Origin: Flavobacterium hibisci | Lineage (GTDB): Bacteria > Bacteroidota > Bacteroidia > Flavobacteriales > Flavobacteriaceae | Reading direction: 5' to 3' | Assembly (NCBI RefSeq): GCF_020026925.1 | Contig: NZ_JAIQDW010000028.1 | Location: 1-45,800, forward strand | Length of the DNA: 45,800 nucleotides | Part shown: positions 24,042-32,691 of the stretch, one piece after another | Layout of the letters: every line of letters starts with the position of its first letter | Numbering within the stretch: position 1 is the stretch's first letter | Program-made: the position numbers and the translations under genes | The notes under the pieces: generated by a model | Told to the model about the DNA's origin: nothing | Seen by the model: only the letters and a program-made list of their open reading frames with translations | The model's database searches: none

Positions 24042-24467
24042 TTATTTTACATAGTTTGGGGATACACATGCTTCCCAATAGCTTACAATTGTTTTAATTG
24101 TTTGTTTGATTTGATTGTAATCAGTAGGCTTTACAAAAAATCCCTGAATAGATTTAGAATAAGCATCCACAAAATGCCTTTGTTCTGCGCTTGTAGTAAA
24201 GAACAAGTATGGAATGGACTTAAGTCTTAAATCTTCATTTTGATGGATTTTTTCCCGCAGTTCAATTCCACTTAGCTTAGGCATATTAATGTCTGAAAAA
24301 ATGATAAAAGGCTCAATTTCTGTGGTAGTTAAATATTCTAAAGCTTTTTCGCCCTCAGCAAAAAAGATAATTTCATTTTTATAATCAAGTTCATTAAATA
24401 CATCAGTTAAAATATTCTGGTCATCTAAATCGTCTTCAATAATAATAATTGGACCACCTTTGTTCAT
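24042..24467 (-). CDS. Single-domain response regulator
   Basis: This 141-residue protein is a stand-alone receiver (REC) domain of the Rcp1/CheY-like type. It has the acidic pocket IIIIEDDLDDQ near the N-terminus, the phospho-acceptor Asp in IIFSDINMPKLSG, the conserved Thr in YLFFTTSA and the Lys in FFVKPTD. There is no DNA-binding output domain, so it should act by protein contact, perhaps with a hybrid kinase. I take the start at 24467 (MNKGGPIIII) because the 14 codons upstream would only add an unstructured leader. No kinase gene is next to it, so it is an orphan in this window. Confidence 0.9.
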   Translation of the reverse strand: MNKGGPIIIIEDDLDDQNILTDVFNELDYKNEIIFFAEGEKALEYLTTTEIEPFIIFSDINMPKLSGIELREKIHQNEDLRLKSIPYLFFTTSAEQRHFVDAYSKSIQGFFVKPTDYNQIKQTIKTIVSYWEACVSPNYVK

Positions 24468-24682
24468 TTGTGTTTTTGATAAAGGTAGTTCAATTAATCC
24501 TGCATGCAATTTTAAATTTAGAGTAATATAATTAACTGTGATTTTTATGGCTTTGTATGACGCCCAAACATATTCATATTTTGCTCTTCTAAAACTTCTG
24601 TCAGCATTGTGGAACGTTTTGGAGTGATTTAAAGTACTGTATCCATGTCATTTTTTTGTATTATTACAGAAAAAAATAAAAA

Positions 24683-25123
24683 ATGAAACCAACGACAGTT
24701 ATAAAAATTGCGATTTTTACTTTAATTATACAATCAACCCAAGCTCAGGAAACTAAAAAACAAAGAACTTCTGCAGAAATAAAATATTCGATTGAAAATT
24801 GTGTGAATCATTTTGATCTAAACAAAGCCACAAAAACAAAGGTGGGGTATCAATATTGGTTTGCCGATAAAAATTTCACTCAGGAAAATACGCTCAAAAT
24901 GAGTATCGTCGAGCCTGGGAAATCAACCCACGCGCCGCATCATCATCCTGAAGAAGAATTCTTCTATATCCTGGAAGGCACTGCCGAATTCTTTCTTGAC
25001 GGAAAAACGGTCACAGCCGGACCAAATACCAGTTTTTATTGCCCTCCAAATGCGGAACACGGAATCAGCAATGTTGGGAAAACCGATTTGAAGTATTTGG
25101 TGATTAAGAAGGATTTGAGGTAA
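24683..25123 (+). CDS. Secreted cupin-domain protein
   Basis: This 146-residue protein has a short signal peptide (to about residue 22, ending STQAQ) and one cupin_2 beta-barrel. Motif 1 is APHHHPEEEFFYILEGTAEFF, supplying two histidines and a glutamate for the metal, and motif 2 is CPPNAEHGISN, supplying the last histidine. It is probably periplasmic and binds a divalent metal; sugar-binding or dioxygenase activity are both possible. The gene converges on a membrane-protein gene and their 3' ends overlap by 20 bp. It is divergent from the response regulator. Confidence 0.87.
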   Translation: MKPTTVIKIAIFTLIIQSTQAQETKKQRTSAEIKYSIENCVNHFDLNKATKTKVGYQYWFADKNFTQENTLKMSIVEPGKSTHAPHHHPEEEFFYILEGTAEFFLDGKTVTAGPNTSFYCPPNAEHGISNVGKTDLKYLVIKKDLR

Positions 25124-25688
25124 ATTTTCTAATTTGCTTTTTGATTAGATAATATATCCAGACAAATAACAAAAACAAAATGATCTTCATTAATAAAGCC
25201 AAAAAATAGTTTGGCGGATAAATCCCTATATCATTATACATTGTAAAGGTACTTGGTAAATAATCACGATGAAAAGTAATAATTAATATCACAAATCGCT
25301 CAATTGAAATAATCAGCAAAAAGCTAAACACAATTCTTAAAAAGACATTTTTATAGATTTTTCTAAATCGCAGAAGCTGTGTTATCGTAAACCATAAAAT
25401 TGGCTGTAGCCAAAATCCAATTGCATATTTTCCAAACATTCTTTGTAGCATATAGCTTTGTTCTTCAGGATTACTTTCGGCATAAAAAACAATTGTTCCA
25501 ATAATCCATACGAGAAAGTAAATGATTCCAACAAAGGAAATAAACTGAACAGCTTCTTTATCTGTTTTATATAATTGTGGCTTCTTCACAAAAACAGATA
25601 GCAATAAATAGAGTAGTGTATATAAGCCAAAAGCTGTAAAAAAGTCTATTGTTATGATTTGAAGAAGTAACAAGATGTTTTCTTTCAT
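25104..25688 (-). CDS. Multi-span membrane protein of unknown function
   Basis: This 194-residue protein has about five transmembrane helices (near residues 8-31, 48-67, 89-108, 117-135 and 162-182) and a short basic C-terminus (KKQIRKF). I do not recognise the family. Conserved-looking motifs are few; NYFLALLMKIILF and AIGFWLQPILWF are the most characteristic stretches. It lies 15 bp after the gene at 25704-26117 on the same strand, so the two are probably cotranscribed. The 3' end overlaps the cupin gene by 20 bp. Confidence 0.75.
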   Translation of the reverse strand: MKENILLLLQIITIDFFTAFGLYTLLYLLLSVFVKKPQLYKTDKEAVQFISFVGIIYFLVWIIGTIVFYAESNPEEQSYMLQRMFGKYAIGFWLQPILWFTITQLLRFRKIYKNVFLRIVFSFLLIISIERFVILIITFHRDYLPSTFTMYNDIGIYPPNYFLALLMKIILFLLFVWIYYLIKKQIRKFTSNPS

Positions 25689-25703
25689 GTATTTTATAGA
25701 TTG

Positions 25704-26117
25704 TTAATCGAAGTATGCAATTAATTCTTTATCCTCATCAACAATATGATCTGTGATATGAAATACTTCCTGAATCCATGGATGTTCTAATGCATCTTTT
25801 CTGTCTAAAATCTTTTCAAGTATTTCATGTTTCCATGGTGATTCCTCTTTGTCCATTAAGCCTATCTGAAAATATGTCTCGTCCAGCCATATTCTAAATG
25901 GAAACGAAAACCTGTTTTTAGGCTCTTCATCTGTTCCCCAATCGCCAATGCTAATTAATCCAAGTGCATATTTGTCTTCGTGTCCCTTTGTGAATTTTAA
26001 ATAATAAATAGCAAATGCATCTTCATCTTTATAAACAAATCGGGTTAATTTAACGGTTTCATTTTCGCAACAGTCACAAAGCTCTATAACTGGTTCTTCA
26101 AATTCGATTCGGATCAT
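25704..26117 (-). CDS. Acidic hypothetical protein with CDCC motif
   Basis: This 137-residue soluble, acidic protein has no signal peptide. A CDCC motif at residues 14-17 near the N-terminus looks like half of a metal site, but a second cysteine pair is absent. The body (YYLKFTKGHEDKYALGLISIGDWGTDEEP, FPFRIWLDETYFQIGLMD) has the alternating strand pattern of small alpha/beta proteins such as those of the immunity-protein type. I cannot name the family. It is followed after 15 bp by a membrane-protein gene and preceded by the SMP-30 gene on the same strand. Confidence 0.72.
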   Translation of the reverse strand: MIRIEFEEPVIELCDCCENETVKLTRFVYKDEDAFAIYYLKFTKGHEDKYALGLISIGDWGTDEEPKNRFSFPFRIWLDETYFQIGLMDKEESPWKHEILEKILDRKDALEHPWIQEVFHITDHIVDEDKELIAYFD

Positions 26118-26193
26118 TAGAATGTTTTACAATTTGTAGTTTCAAATGTATGGATTTTGGATTGAGGATTCATACATTTTATAATGTGAGTTA

Positions 26194-27117
26194 TTATTTC
26201 ATTCCCCGAATGTTCATCTCCAGCGTATAAACGCTTTTCCCTGCAGTAATAAATAAGGTTTTGAATTTTTTTCCTCCAAAGCATACATTCGCTGTCCAGG
26301 GTTCTTTTACATCAATGTGAGCAATTTTTTCTCCCTTTGGATTAAAAACTGAAACGCCTTTTCCGGTTAAGTAAATATTCCCAGCTTCATCAATCGTGAT
26401 TCCATCTGAACCGGATTCGGTAAAAAGTGTTTTTTCGCCTAATGAACCATCATTGTTGATTTTATACGAGTAGGTTTTGTTTGCTTCAATATCAGCAACG
26501 TACAGCATTTTTCCATCCGAAGTTCCTATAATGCCGTTGGGTTTTATCAGGTCGCTGGCAACGTTGGTAATTTTAGTTTTATCAGGAGATAAATAATAAA
26601 CGCATTCTTTTTCTATTTCTTTGGAAGTATGTTTCCAGTAATCACGTTTGTAAAAAGGATCTGTAAAGTAAATACCGCCTTTGGGGTCAACCCAAAGATC
26701 ATTCGGGCCATTGAGTCTTTTGCCTTCAAAATCATTTACCAATACCGTAACATTTTTGTTTGGATCAATTTTCCAGATTTCATTTTTTTCATCGGCGCAG
26801 GCCAAAAGATTGCCTTCGCGGTCAAAATACATGCCGTTTGCTCTTCCCGCATTTTCCATGTAAACAGAAAGCTCACCATCAACCGACCATTTCATGATTC
26901 GGTTATTAGGCTGATCGGTAAAATAAATATTGCCTTTTTTGTCTGCAGCAGGCCCTTCCGTAAAACTATATTGATCCGATAATTTTGTAAGAACCGCACC
27001 CTTTGCTATTAAGTTGTGATTTTGATTTTGTGACATTTGCGGATATATAAAATTCGTAAAGACGAAAGCGATAACGAAGAAGTAAATTGTTTTTATTTTA
27101 AGTTTGGAATGATTCAT
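26194..27117 (-). CDS. SMP-30/gluconolactonase-like exported protein
   Basis: This 307-residue protein has an N-terminal signal peptide (hydrophobic core about residues 10-25) and a six-bladed beta-propeller of the SMP-30/gluconolactonase/LRE family. Family features include FTEGPAADKKGNIYFTDQPNNRI, supplying the first calcium-ligand Glu, RLNGPNDLWVDPKGGIYFTDP with the metal-binding Asn, and LYVADIEANKTYSY with the catalytic Asp. It likely hydrolyses a lactone in the periplasm. A link with the gluconate cluster 3 kb away (30.2-34.1 kb) is attractive, because gluconolactone hydrolysis gives gluconate, but the genes are not in one operon. It starts 21 bp after the zinc-ribbon gene. Confidence 0.88.
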   Translation of the reverse strand: MNHSKLKIKTIYFFVIAFVFTNFIYPQMSQNQNHNLIAKGAVLTKLSDQYSFTEGPAADKKGNIYFTDQPNNRIMKWSVDGELSVYMENAGRANGMYFDREGNLLACADEKNEIWKIDPNKNVTVLVNDFEGKRLNGPNDLWVDPKGGIYFTDPFYKRDYWKHTSKEIEKECVYYLSPDKTKITNVASDLIKPNGIIGTSDGKMLYVADIEANKTYSYKINNDGSLGEKTLFTESGSDGITIDEAGNIYLTGKGVSVFNPKGEKIAHIDVKEPWTANVCFGGKKFKTLFITAGKSVYTLEMNIRGMK

Positions 27118-27138
27118 AATGAAAAATGGTTGATAATT

Positions 27139-27438
27139 TTAAGGATTATAGTTTTTTATAAACTCCTTAGCATCACTTAGATTCTTTGGATAATTTACTT
27201 TTAAAAAGACACCTTTTTCTATTTGTTCGTAAACCGCTTGGAACTTAAAACCATTTTCAACTAATAGTTTTACCGTTTCCCAATTTTTTGTGTCAGTTTT
27301 TTTAGGAGGTTTGAATTTATGATTTACCAGAGTCATTTTTTCACCACATTGTGGACAATTAGATTCTACTTGATTTTCATAATCATTTCCTTTGCTATAT
27401 GAAGTTCTGCATTTTAAGCAGATATTTTTATATCCCAT
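27139..27438 (-). CDS. Small zinc-ribbon protein
   Basis: This 99-residue protein has an N-terminal zinc ribbon formed by C7LKC10 and C28PQC31 with 17 residues between the pairs, then a basic linker and a helical C-terminal half (ETVKLLVENGFKFQAVYEQIE, AKEFIKNYNP). Such proteins are common in Flavobacteria, where their role is unknown; nucleic-acid or protein binding is the usual guess. It lies 78 bp after the AAA_13 ATPase gene and 21 bp before the SMP-30 gene, all on the minus strand. Association with the ATPase as a two-gene system is possible but unproven. Confidence 0.8.
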   Translation of the reverse strand: MGYKNICLKCRTSYSKGNDYENQVESNCPQCGEKMTLVNHKFKPPKKTDTKNWETVKLLVENGFKFQAVYEQIEKGVFLKVNYPKNLSDAKEFIKNYNP

Positions 27439-27516
27439 CTTTTGATTTTAAATTTTGGAAATGATTATGCTATCGATTTGAAATTCGTTGTAGCATCTAT
27501 TTTAGTGGCTTGGCTT

Positions 27517-29805
27517 TTAGTTCTTATTAAATTTTTCACAGTATTCGATTTGCCCTTTAAAGTCTACTTCTATGTGTTTAATAATAGTTTCGCATACGTC
27601 TTTGTAGTCGTCTTCTGTTATTGGTGACTGTTCACTTCGCCAACCTCCATGTGATAGGTCATTGATTAATGTATATGATTTAGTGTCGTTAGGAATATTC
27701 TTTTTTATGTATTCAGCAATTCCGTCTTTTGATATGTCAACGTTTTGAAACTTGGTTAAAGTTTCAATAATGTGTCGAATAGAATTTGCTGTTGTATGAT
27801 TTGCAAGTTCATTTTTTCTTGCAATGTTGTAAATGTCAATTAAGTGATTGATGTATGGCACAGTCAAATTGTTGTTGAAGTCTTTTAATTCTCCTTTTTT
27901 CAATAGTAATTTTTTGTCAACAATGTTATTAGCTGTTAAAACCCGCATAAAATCATTGTTGTGAGTAAAGATTATTAATCTCTCACGCTTCAGTTTGTCA
28001 ATGATTTTTGAAATGTCACGGATTACACCACTAACAGTATAAACATGCGTAAAATCCATACTTGAAATTGGGTCATCAATTATGAAAAATAATTTTTCGT
28101 AATCGTCTTCGTTTTCTACTTTCAAATGTGTGTCGCCAATATAGTATGCAAACGCTATGATATTTTTTTCTCCTTCACTTAAAACGTCTTTTGCTTGGTC
28201 TTTTTCGAGTGCGTTTTTATAAAAAACAAGTCTGAAAGTTTCTTTGTCCAAAGTGTATTTGTCAGAGAAAAAGTAATTCAAAACCGCTTTAATTGTTGAG
28301 ACTACTTTATCTTTTTTACTGACTTTTTGTTGCTCTTTCTTCTTTTTAATTTCTGCATCAAGCGTTTTCCACTTTTCTCTTAATTGAAAAATAATTTTAA
28401 TGTTTGTCTTGTGTGTTTCAATTAGATGATTGTATGCACATTTACAGATTTCCTTTCTAACTGTTTTATTTTCTTCGCCTATTCCATTTTTTTTAGCGTT
28501 AATTATATCAATTTGTTCATTGTTTAGGTCAATAATACTATTCAGTAAAGTTTGGTGTTTTTCGATGTTTTCAATTATTGAATTTTCTATTGGAATAGAT
28601 TTGCTAATATCTTTAAGTTTTTCTTCAATAATGTCAATGAAAACTTGAATTGTTTTTTGGGCTTCTTCAACAATTAAAGAGCCTAACTCAACTTCTTCAC
28701 TTGATGGAATGTATTTGGTTTTATATTCATTAAACGTATTTATTCGTTTCGAATTCGTATTTTCTATTGATTTTAAAAAGTCAATAATGTTTGATAACAG
28801 TTCTATGTTTCCCTTAAATTGCTTTATAGTTTTTGCTTCTGTGTCGTTAATATATTTAGTGTAGTTGTCAATTAAGCTAAGAGCATTTTCTTGTAACTTT
28901 TGTTCGCAGAAAGGACAAGTATTAGTTTCTGTTTCAGAAAGCAATTCCATTCCTGTTTCAACAAATACTTGCTTGCTTTTGATTTTCTGTTTAAAATCGT
29001 CTGCTAATGAACTCAAAGAAAATTCTTTGTTTAAGTTTCCCTTAATTGAGTTCAATGATGTGAAGTCAATGTTTATTCTATCAACATTTCCGATATCTTC
29101 TAGATTTTCAGGAACTGATTTGATTTTATTGTAGTCTGCAAAAAGTTCATCAATGTTTTTGGAAACTTGAAATAAATCTTTTTCAATGCCTTGAAAAATT
29201 TCGTTTGGCTTTAAATACGCATATTCGCTAAGTCTTTTGATGTTTTGAATGTTACTTATGTTTTCTTCTACGTAAGTGCTAATTTCCTTTTCAATTTGTT
29301 CCGAAAGTGTTTTTCCTTCTTTTTCAATTTTTTCAAGATTATCTTCGTCATCTTTTAGGTCGATGTTTACTTTACCTAAAATGAAACCTTGGATATCGCT
29401 GTCTTTTTCGTAGCCTAAAACTCGAATGTTTTGTTCAACGTAATCTTGGTTAAAGGTGTGATAAAGATATTTAGTGTATGGAATTGTTGGGATTTGTCCT
29501 TTTGTTACAGAAATACTGAAGTCATCCTTTACATTACCATCTTTGTCTATTATTTTAAAAGAAAATGTTCCGTTATTTTTTCCAAAAGTCAAAAATTTGT
29601 CCGTTGGACTTTTACCATTTTCGTCTAAAACAAGTTCGTCTTGTTTTTCTGTTAATCTAAAAAGTCTGCTGAGGAATGTCTTACCGCTACCGTTGTTAGC
29701 AAACACACCCATTTTTAAAGAACTTGATTTGATTTCTCTTGCCAAGTTTTCGATTGGTGCAATGTTTTGGCACTTAATTATGGTTGTAATTTTGTCGTCT
29801 GCCAT
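27517..29805 (-). CDS. AAA_13 ATPase, RloC/PrrC-like candidate anticodon nuclease
   Basis: This 762-residue protein is an SMC/Rad50-like ABC ATPase. Walker A is FANNGSGKT (35-43), the signature LSEGEK is at 542-547, Walker B FFIIDDP at 573-579 and the switch His615 is in IIFTHN. HTFNQDYVEQNI at 116-127 is characteristic of AAA_13 proteins. Two long coiled-coil arms meet at CPFC (297-300), a zinc-hook-like CxxC as in RloC. The C-terminal domain has R677-x3-E681 and H719 (SIRHIIE, NDLSHGG), which resembles the Arg-Glu-His triad of PrrC/RloC tRNA anticodon nucleases. That would make it a phage-responsive toxin; the alternative is an ATPase whose C-terminal residues are only structural. It stands apart from any restriction genes. 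Confidence 0.8.
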   Translation of the reverse strand: MADDKITTIIKCQNIAPIENLAREIKSSSLKMGVFANNGSGKTFLSRLFRLTEKQDELVLDENGKSPTDKFLTFGKNNGTFSFKIIDKDGNVKDDFSISVTKGQIPTIPYTKYLYHTFNQDYVEQNIRVLGYEKDSDIQGFILGKVNIDLKDDEDNLEKIEKEGKTLSEQIEKEISTYVEENISNIQNIKRLSEYAYLKPNEIFQGIEKDLFQVSKNIDELFADYNKIKSVPENLEDIGNVDRINIDFTSLNSIKGNLNKEFSLSSLADDFKQKIKSKQVFVETGMELLSETETNTCPFCEQKLQENALSLIDNYTKYINDTEAKTIKQFKGNIELLSNIIDFLKSIENTNSKRINTFNEYKTKYIPSSEEVELGSLIVEEAQKTIQVFIDIIEEKLKDISKSIPIENSIIENIEKHQTLLNSIIDLNNEQIDIINAKKNGIGEENKTVRKEICKCAYNHLIETHKTNIKIIFQLREKWKTLDAEIKKKKEQQKVSKKDKVVSTIKAVLNYFFSDKYTLDKETFRLVFYKNALEKDQAKDVLSEGEKNIIAFAYYIGDTHLKVENEDDYEKLFFIIDDPISSMDFTHVYTVSGVIRDISKIIDKLKRERLIIFTHNNDFMRVLTANNIVDKKLLLKKGELKDFNNNLTVPYINHLIDIYNIARKNELANHTTANSIRHIIETLTKFQNVDISKDGIAEYIKKNIPNDTKSYTLINDLSHGGWRSEQSPITEDDYKDVCETIIKHIEVDFKGQIEYCEKFNKN

Positions 29806-30172
29806 TTTCTATGGTTGTTAGGTTGTAACCTTGCCACTAATTTATTTATACTGGCCACAAAATGGCTTCAAGTAATCTAAATATAGCTGGCTTTATGACA
29901 TTAAAATATTTTTTAATGATCCGCTAAAATAATTCCTTTTTTGTTATCAATCACAAAATGACATTTTATTGAATGATTTTTCTGCATTTATTGTAGTTAG
30001 TGTGAATTAGCATGTTGATTTAAAAAATAAGTAAATCTTATTATAAATAAACCAACCTCAAAACACATTATTTAACATATTCACCTCAAATCTCAAAAAT
30101 TAAAATCACAAATAACAATCTATAATTAATTGAAAGTAATATTTTTACGAAACAAATACAAAAACCACACAC
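29806..30172. other. Divergent intergenic region, little seen
   Basis: These 367 bp lie between the ATPase gene (minus) and the 6-phosphogluconate dehydrogenase gene (plus) and must hold both promoters. The ATPase side has a near-palindrome AGGTTGTAACCT close to its start codon. The rest is A/T-rich with no clear gene, terminator or exact TAnnTTTG box. Confidence 0.45.
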
Positions 30173-31072
30173 ATGGAAGTAGGAATAATAGGATTGGGGA
30201 AAATGGGATTCAATCTCGCCTTGAATTTAAAACGTAATAACTATCAGGTTGTGGCACAGGATGTCAATGTCGATTTTGTTTCAAAAATAGGCGAGGAGGG
30301 AATTGAAACCGCCTATACTGTTGAAGAACTGTGCCAAAAACTAACTGAAAGAAGAGTCATTTGGTTAATGGTTCCGGCGGGCGAAATTGTAGATGGGGTA
30401 ATTACTTCATTACTTCCATATTTATCCAAAAATGATATCATTATTGATGGCGGAAATTCGAATTACAACGATTCAAAACGCCGTTATGTCCAGCTAAAAG
30501 AACATGGAATTGATTTTCTGGACTGCGGAACTTCCGGTGGAACTTCGGGAGCTTTAAACGGTGCTTGTACGATGATTGGCGGAGATGCTGAGGTATTCGA
30601 TTATGTAGCCGGAGTTTTTAAGGATATTTCGGTTGAAAACGGATTTCTATACACCGGAGCTGCCGGAAGCGGGCATTTTACCAAAATGGTTCATAACGGT
30701 ATCGAATACGGTATGATGCAGTCTATAGCGGAAGGATTTGAGGTTTTTGAGCATTCTGAATTTGATATCGATTTTCAAAAAACCGCCAAACTGTTCAATC
30801 ACGGTTCTGTGGTACGTAGCTGGCTGATGGAACTCACAGAAAATGCGTTTTCAAAAGACGCCAGACTGGACGGAATAAAAGGAATCATGCATTCGTCAGG
30901 AGAAGGAAAATGGACACTCGAAACCGCTTTAGATTTAGGTGTTCCAACTCCGGTAATTGCGCTTTCGATCATGATGCGTTACCGTTCTCAAATGTCGGAT
31001 ACGTTTTCAGGAAAAGTGGTGGCGGCACTTCGAAACGAGTTTGGAGGACATGCTGTAGAGAAAAGCGAATAA
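30173..31072 (+). CDS. 6-phosphogluconate dehydrogenase, short decarboxylating form
   Basis: This 299-residue enzyme oxidises and decarboxylates 6-phosphogluconate to ribulose 5-phosphate. The N-terminal Rossmann motif is GIIGLGKMG (4-12), followed by the pocket IIDGGNSNY and the substrate region DCGTSGGTSGALNGACTMIGGD. The catalytic Lys171 with His174-Asn175 is in HFTKMVHNGIEYGMMQ. At about 300 residues it belongs to the short dimeric or tetrameric form (GntZ/YqeC type), which usually prefers NAD, rather than the 470-residue Gnd. It opens the gluconate cluster on the plus strand, with GntP and gluconokinase downstream, so it completes the route from gluconate to the pentose phosphate pathway. 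Confidence 0.93.
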   Translation: MEVGIIGLGKMGFNLALNLKRNNYQVVAQDVNVDFVSKIGEEGIETAYTVEELCQKLTERRVIWLMVPAGEIVDGVITSLLPYLSKNDIIIDGGNSNYNDSKRRYVQLKEHGIDFLDCGTSGGTSGALNGACTMIGGDAEVFDYVAGVFKDISVENGFLYTGAAGSGHFTKMVHNGIEYGMMQSIAEGFEVFEHSEFDIDFQKTAKLFNHGSVVRSWLMELTENAFSKDARLDGIKGIMHSSGEGKWTLETALDLGVPTPVIALSIMMRYRSQMSDTFSGKVVAALRNEFGGHAVEKSE

Positions 31073-31089
31073 TCTAGGTTGCAATGTTT

Positions 31090-31322
31090 TTTTTAAACAC
31101 ATAGAAAACATAGGTTTTTCTTTTTCTTTAAGAATATAAAAGAGAAACTTATTTCTCAACACATAGCTATGCGTTTTTACATAGGTGAAATACTTTTGAT
31201 GAACTTAGAAATTTATTTTTCCATGCGTTAAAAAACTCTACACAAAGTAAACTATGAGTTTTGAAATAAGTGAAACGCCTATTAATAAGCTTACAATATC
31301 TATGTTTCTATGTGTTTAAAAA
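31090..31322. repeat. Long inverted-repeat element between gnd and gntP
   Basis: The left arm at 31090-31113 (AAACACATAGAAAACATAG core) and the right arm at 31300-31322 (CTATGTTTCTATGTGTTT core) are inverted copies. Inside are further CACATAG/CTATG(C/T)G units, including the palindrome CATAGCTATG at 31162-31171. The element of about 233 bp fills the 294-bp gap. I recall similar 'ACACATAG' elements from other Flavobacterium intergenic regions. It has no coding capacity and may lower or process readthrough between the two genes. Confidence 0.65.
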
Positions 31323-31366
31323 TTATACCTAACGAATATCATTAATAACTAATCATTTCGAAATTT

Positions 31367-32686
31367 ATGTCATTACTGATTCTGATTGCCAGTATTCTTT
31401 TATTACTTATCCTGATTTCCGGGGTGAAACTTAATGCTTTTATAGCCTTGGTTATTTCCGCATTTTTTGTGGGAATCGCAAAGGAAATGCCTTTTACGGA
31501 TTTGATTAATTCCATCCAGCAGGGAGTCGGAAGCACATTGGGGTCTTTGATTTTAATTATAGCTTTTGGAGTTGTATTAGGAAATTTGCTTTCAGACAGT
31601 GGAGCCGCTCAGCGAATCAGTTCGGTTATGATTCGTTCTTTTGGGGTCAGGCACATCAAATGGGCGATGGTGATTACCGGTTTCTCAGTTGGAATTTCGA
31701 TGTTTTATAATGCCGGTTTCATTATTTTGATTCCGATGGTTTTTGCAGTAGCGAAAAGCACCAAACAACCCATTATTTACCTCGGTATTGCAATGGCATC
31801 GGCGCTTTCGATCACGCACGGCTTTTTACCTCCGCATCCCGGACCGACAGCTATTGCTGTTATTTTCAAAGCAAATATCGGTAAAACTCTTCTCTACGGA
31901 CTTTTGGTTGCCCTGCCTGCACTTTTTGCTGCAGGTATTGTGTTTCCTGAGTTCATCAAAAAGATCAATGCTTTTCCGCCAAAAGGCTTATTCGAAAGCA
32001 AAACGTTCACAGAAGCTGAAATGCCTTCGTTCGGAATTAGTATTGTAACAGCATTGGTTCCGGTGTTTTTAATGGGAATGGCAACCTTCAGCGAATTGGC
32101 TTTGCCGGAAGAGAATACATTGCGTTCTGTTTTGCTTTTTATTGGAAACCCAACCACTTCGATGCTGATTGCGGTACTTTTTGCCATATTTTCATTAGGT
32201 ATTTTTCGCGGAAGAAAAATGCAGGATATCATGGATAAGTCGGGTAGTGCCATGAGTTCTGCTACGATGATTATTTTGATTATCGGGGCAGGAGGTGCTT
32301 TTAAACAAGTCTTGATCGATAGCGGAATGGGAACCGATTTGAGTCAGTTTTTCGAAAAGTCATCACTTTCTCCACTGGTTTTAGGCTGGCTGATTGCAAC
32401 AATAATCAGGATTGCCTTAGGATCTGCCACGGTTGCGGGGTTAACAGCAGCAGGAATTGTACAGCCTTTGGTAGTAGCTTCGGGTGTAAGTCCGGAATTG
32501 ATGGTGCTTTCCATTGGAGCCGGAAGTTTGATGTGCTCGCATGTCAACGATACCGGATTCTGGATGTTTAAAGAATATTTCGGAATCAGCGTTTCGGATA
32601 CTTTTAAAACCTGGACGGTAATGGAAACCATTATTGGTGTAATGGGACTACTAGGGGTGTTATTGCTTAATTTATGGATCAAATAA
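31367..32686 (+). CDS. gntP: Gluconate:H+ symporter (GntP family)
   Basis: This 439-residue inner-membrane protein has about 12-14 hydrophobic helices and belongs to the GntP permease family, which imports gluconate and similar sugar acids with protons. Recognisable stretches are GSTLGSLILIIAFGVVLGNLLSDSGAAQRIS, ALSITHGFLPPHPGPTAIAV, ALGSATVAGLTAAGI and SLMCSHVNDTGFWMFKEYFG, all conserved in the family. Length is normal. It sits directly ahead of the gluconokinase gene, with the stop codon 5 bp from the preferred kinase start, so the two are cotranscribed. Together with the dehydrogenase upstream they form a complete gluconate-use cluster. Confidence 0.93.
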   Translation: MSLLILIASILLLLILISGVKLNAFIALVISAFFVGIAKEMPFTDLINSIQQGVGSTLGSLILIIAFGVVLGNLLSDSGAAQRISSVMIRSFGVRHIKWAMVITGFSVGISMFYNAGFIILIPMVFAVAKSTKQPIIYLGIAMASALSITHGFLPPHPGPTAIAVIFKANIGKTLLYGLLVALPALFAAGIVFPEFIKKINAFPPKGLFESKTFTEAEMPSFGISIVTALVPVFLMGMATFSELALPEENTLRSVLLFIGNPTTSMLIAVLFAIFSLGIFRGRKMQDIMDKSGSAMSSATMIILIIGAGGAFKQVLIDSGMGTDLSQFFEKSSLSPLVLGWLIATIIRIALGSATVAGLTAAGIVQPLVVASGVSPELMVLSIGAGSLMCSHVNDTGFWMFKEYFGISVSDTFKTWTVMETIIGVMGLLGVLLLNLWIK

Positions 32687-32691
32687 AAGAA

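Noticed and set aside
31894..32253. 119-codon minus-strand frame opposite gntP
   Set aside because: It is antisense to a complete permease gene with conserved motifs; no independent support.
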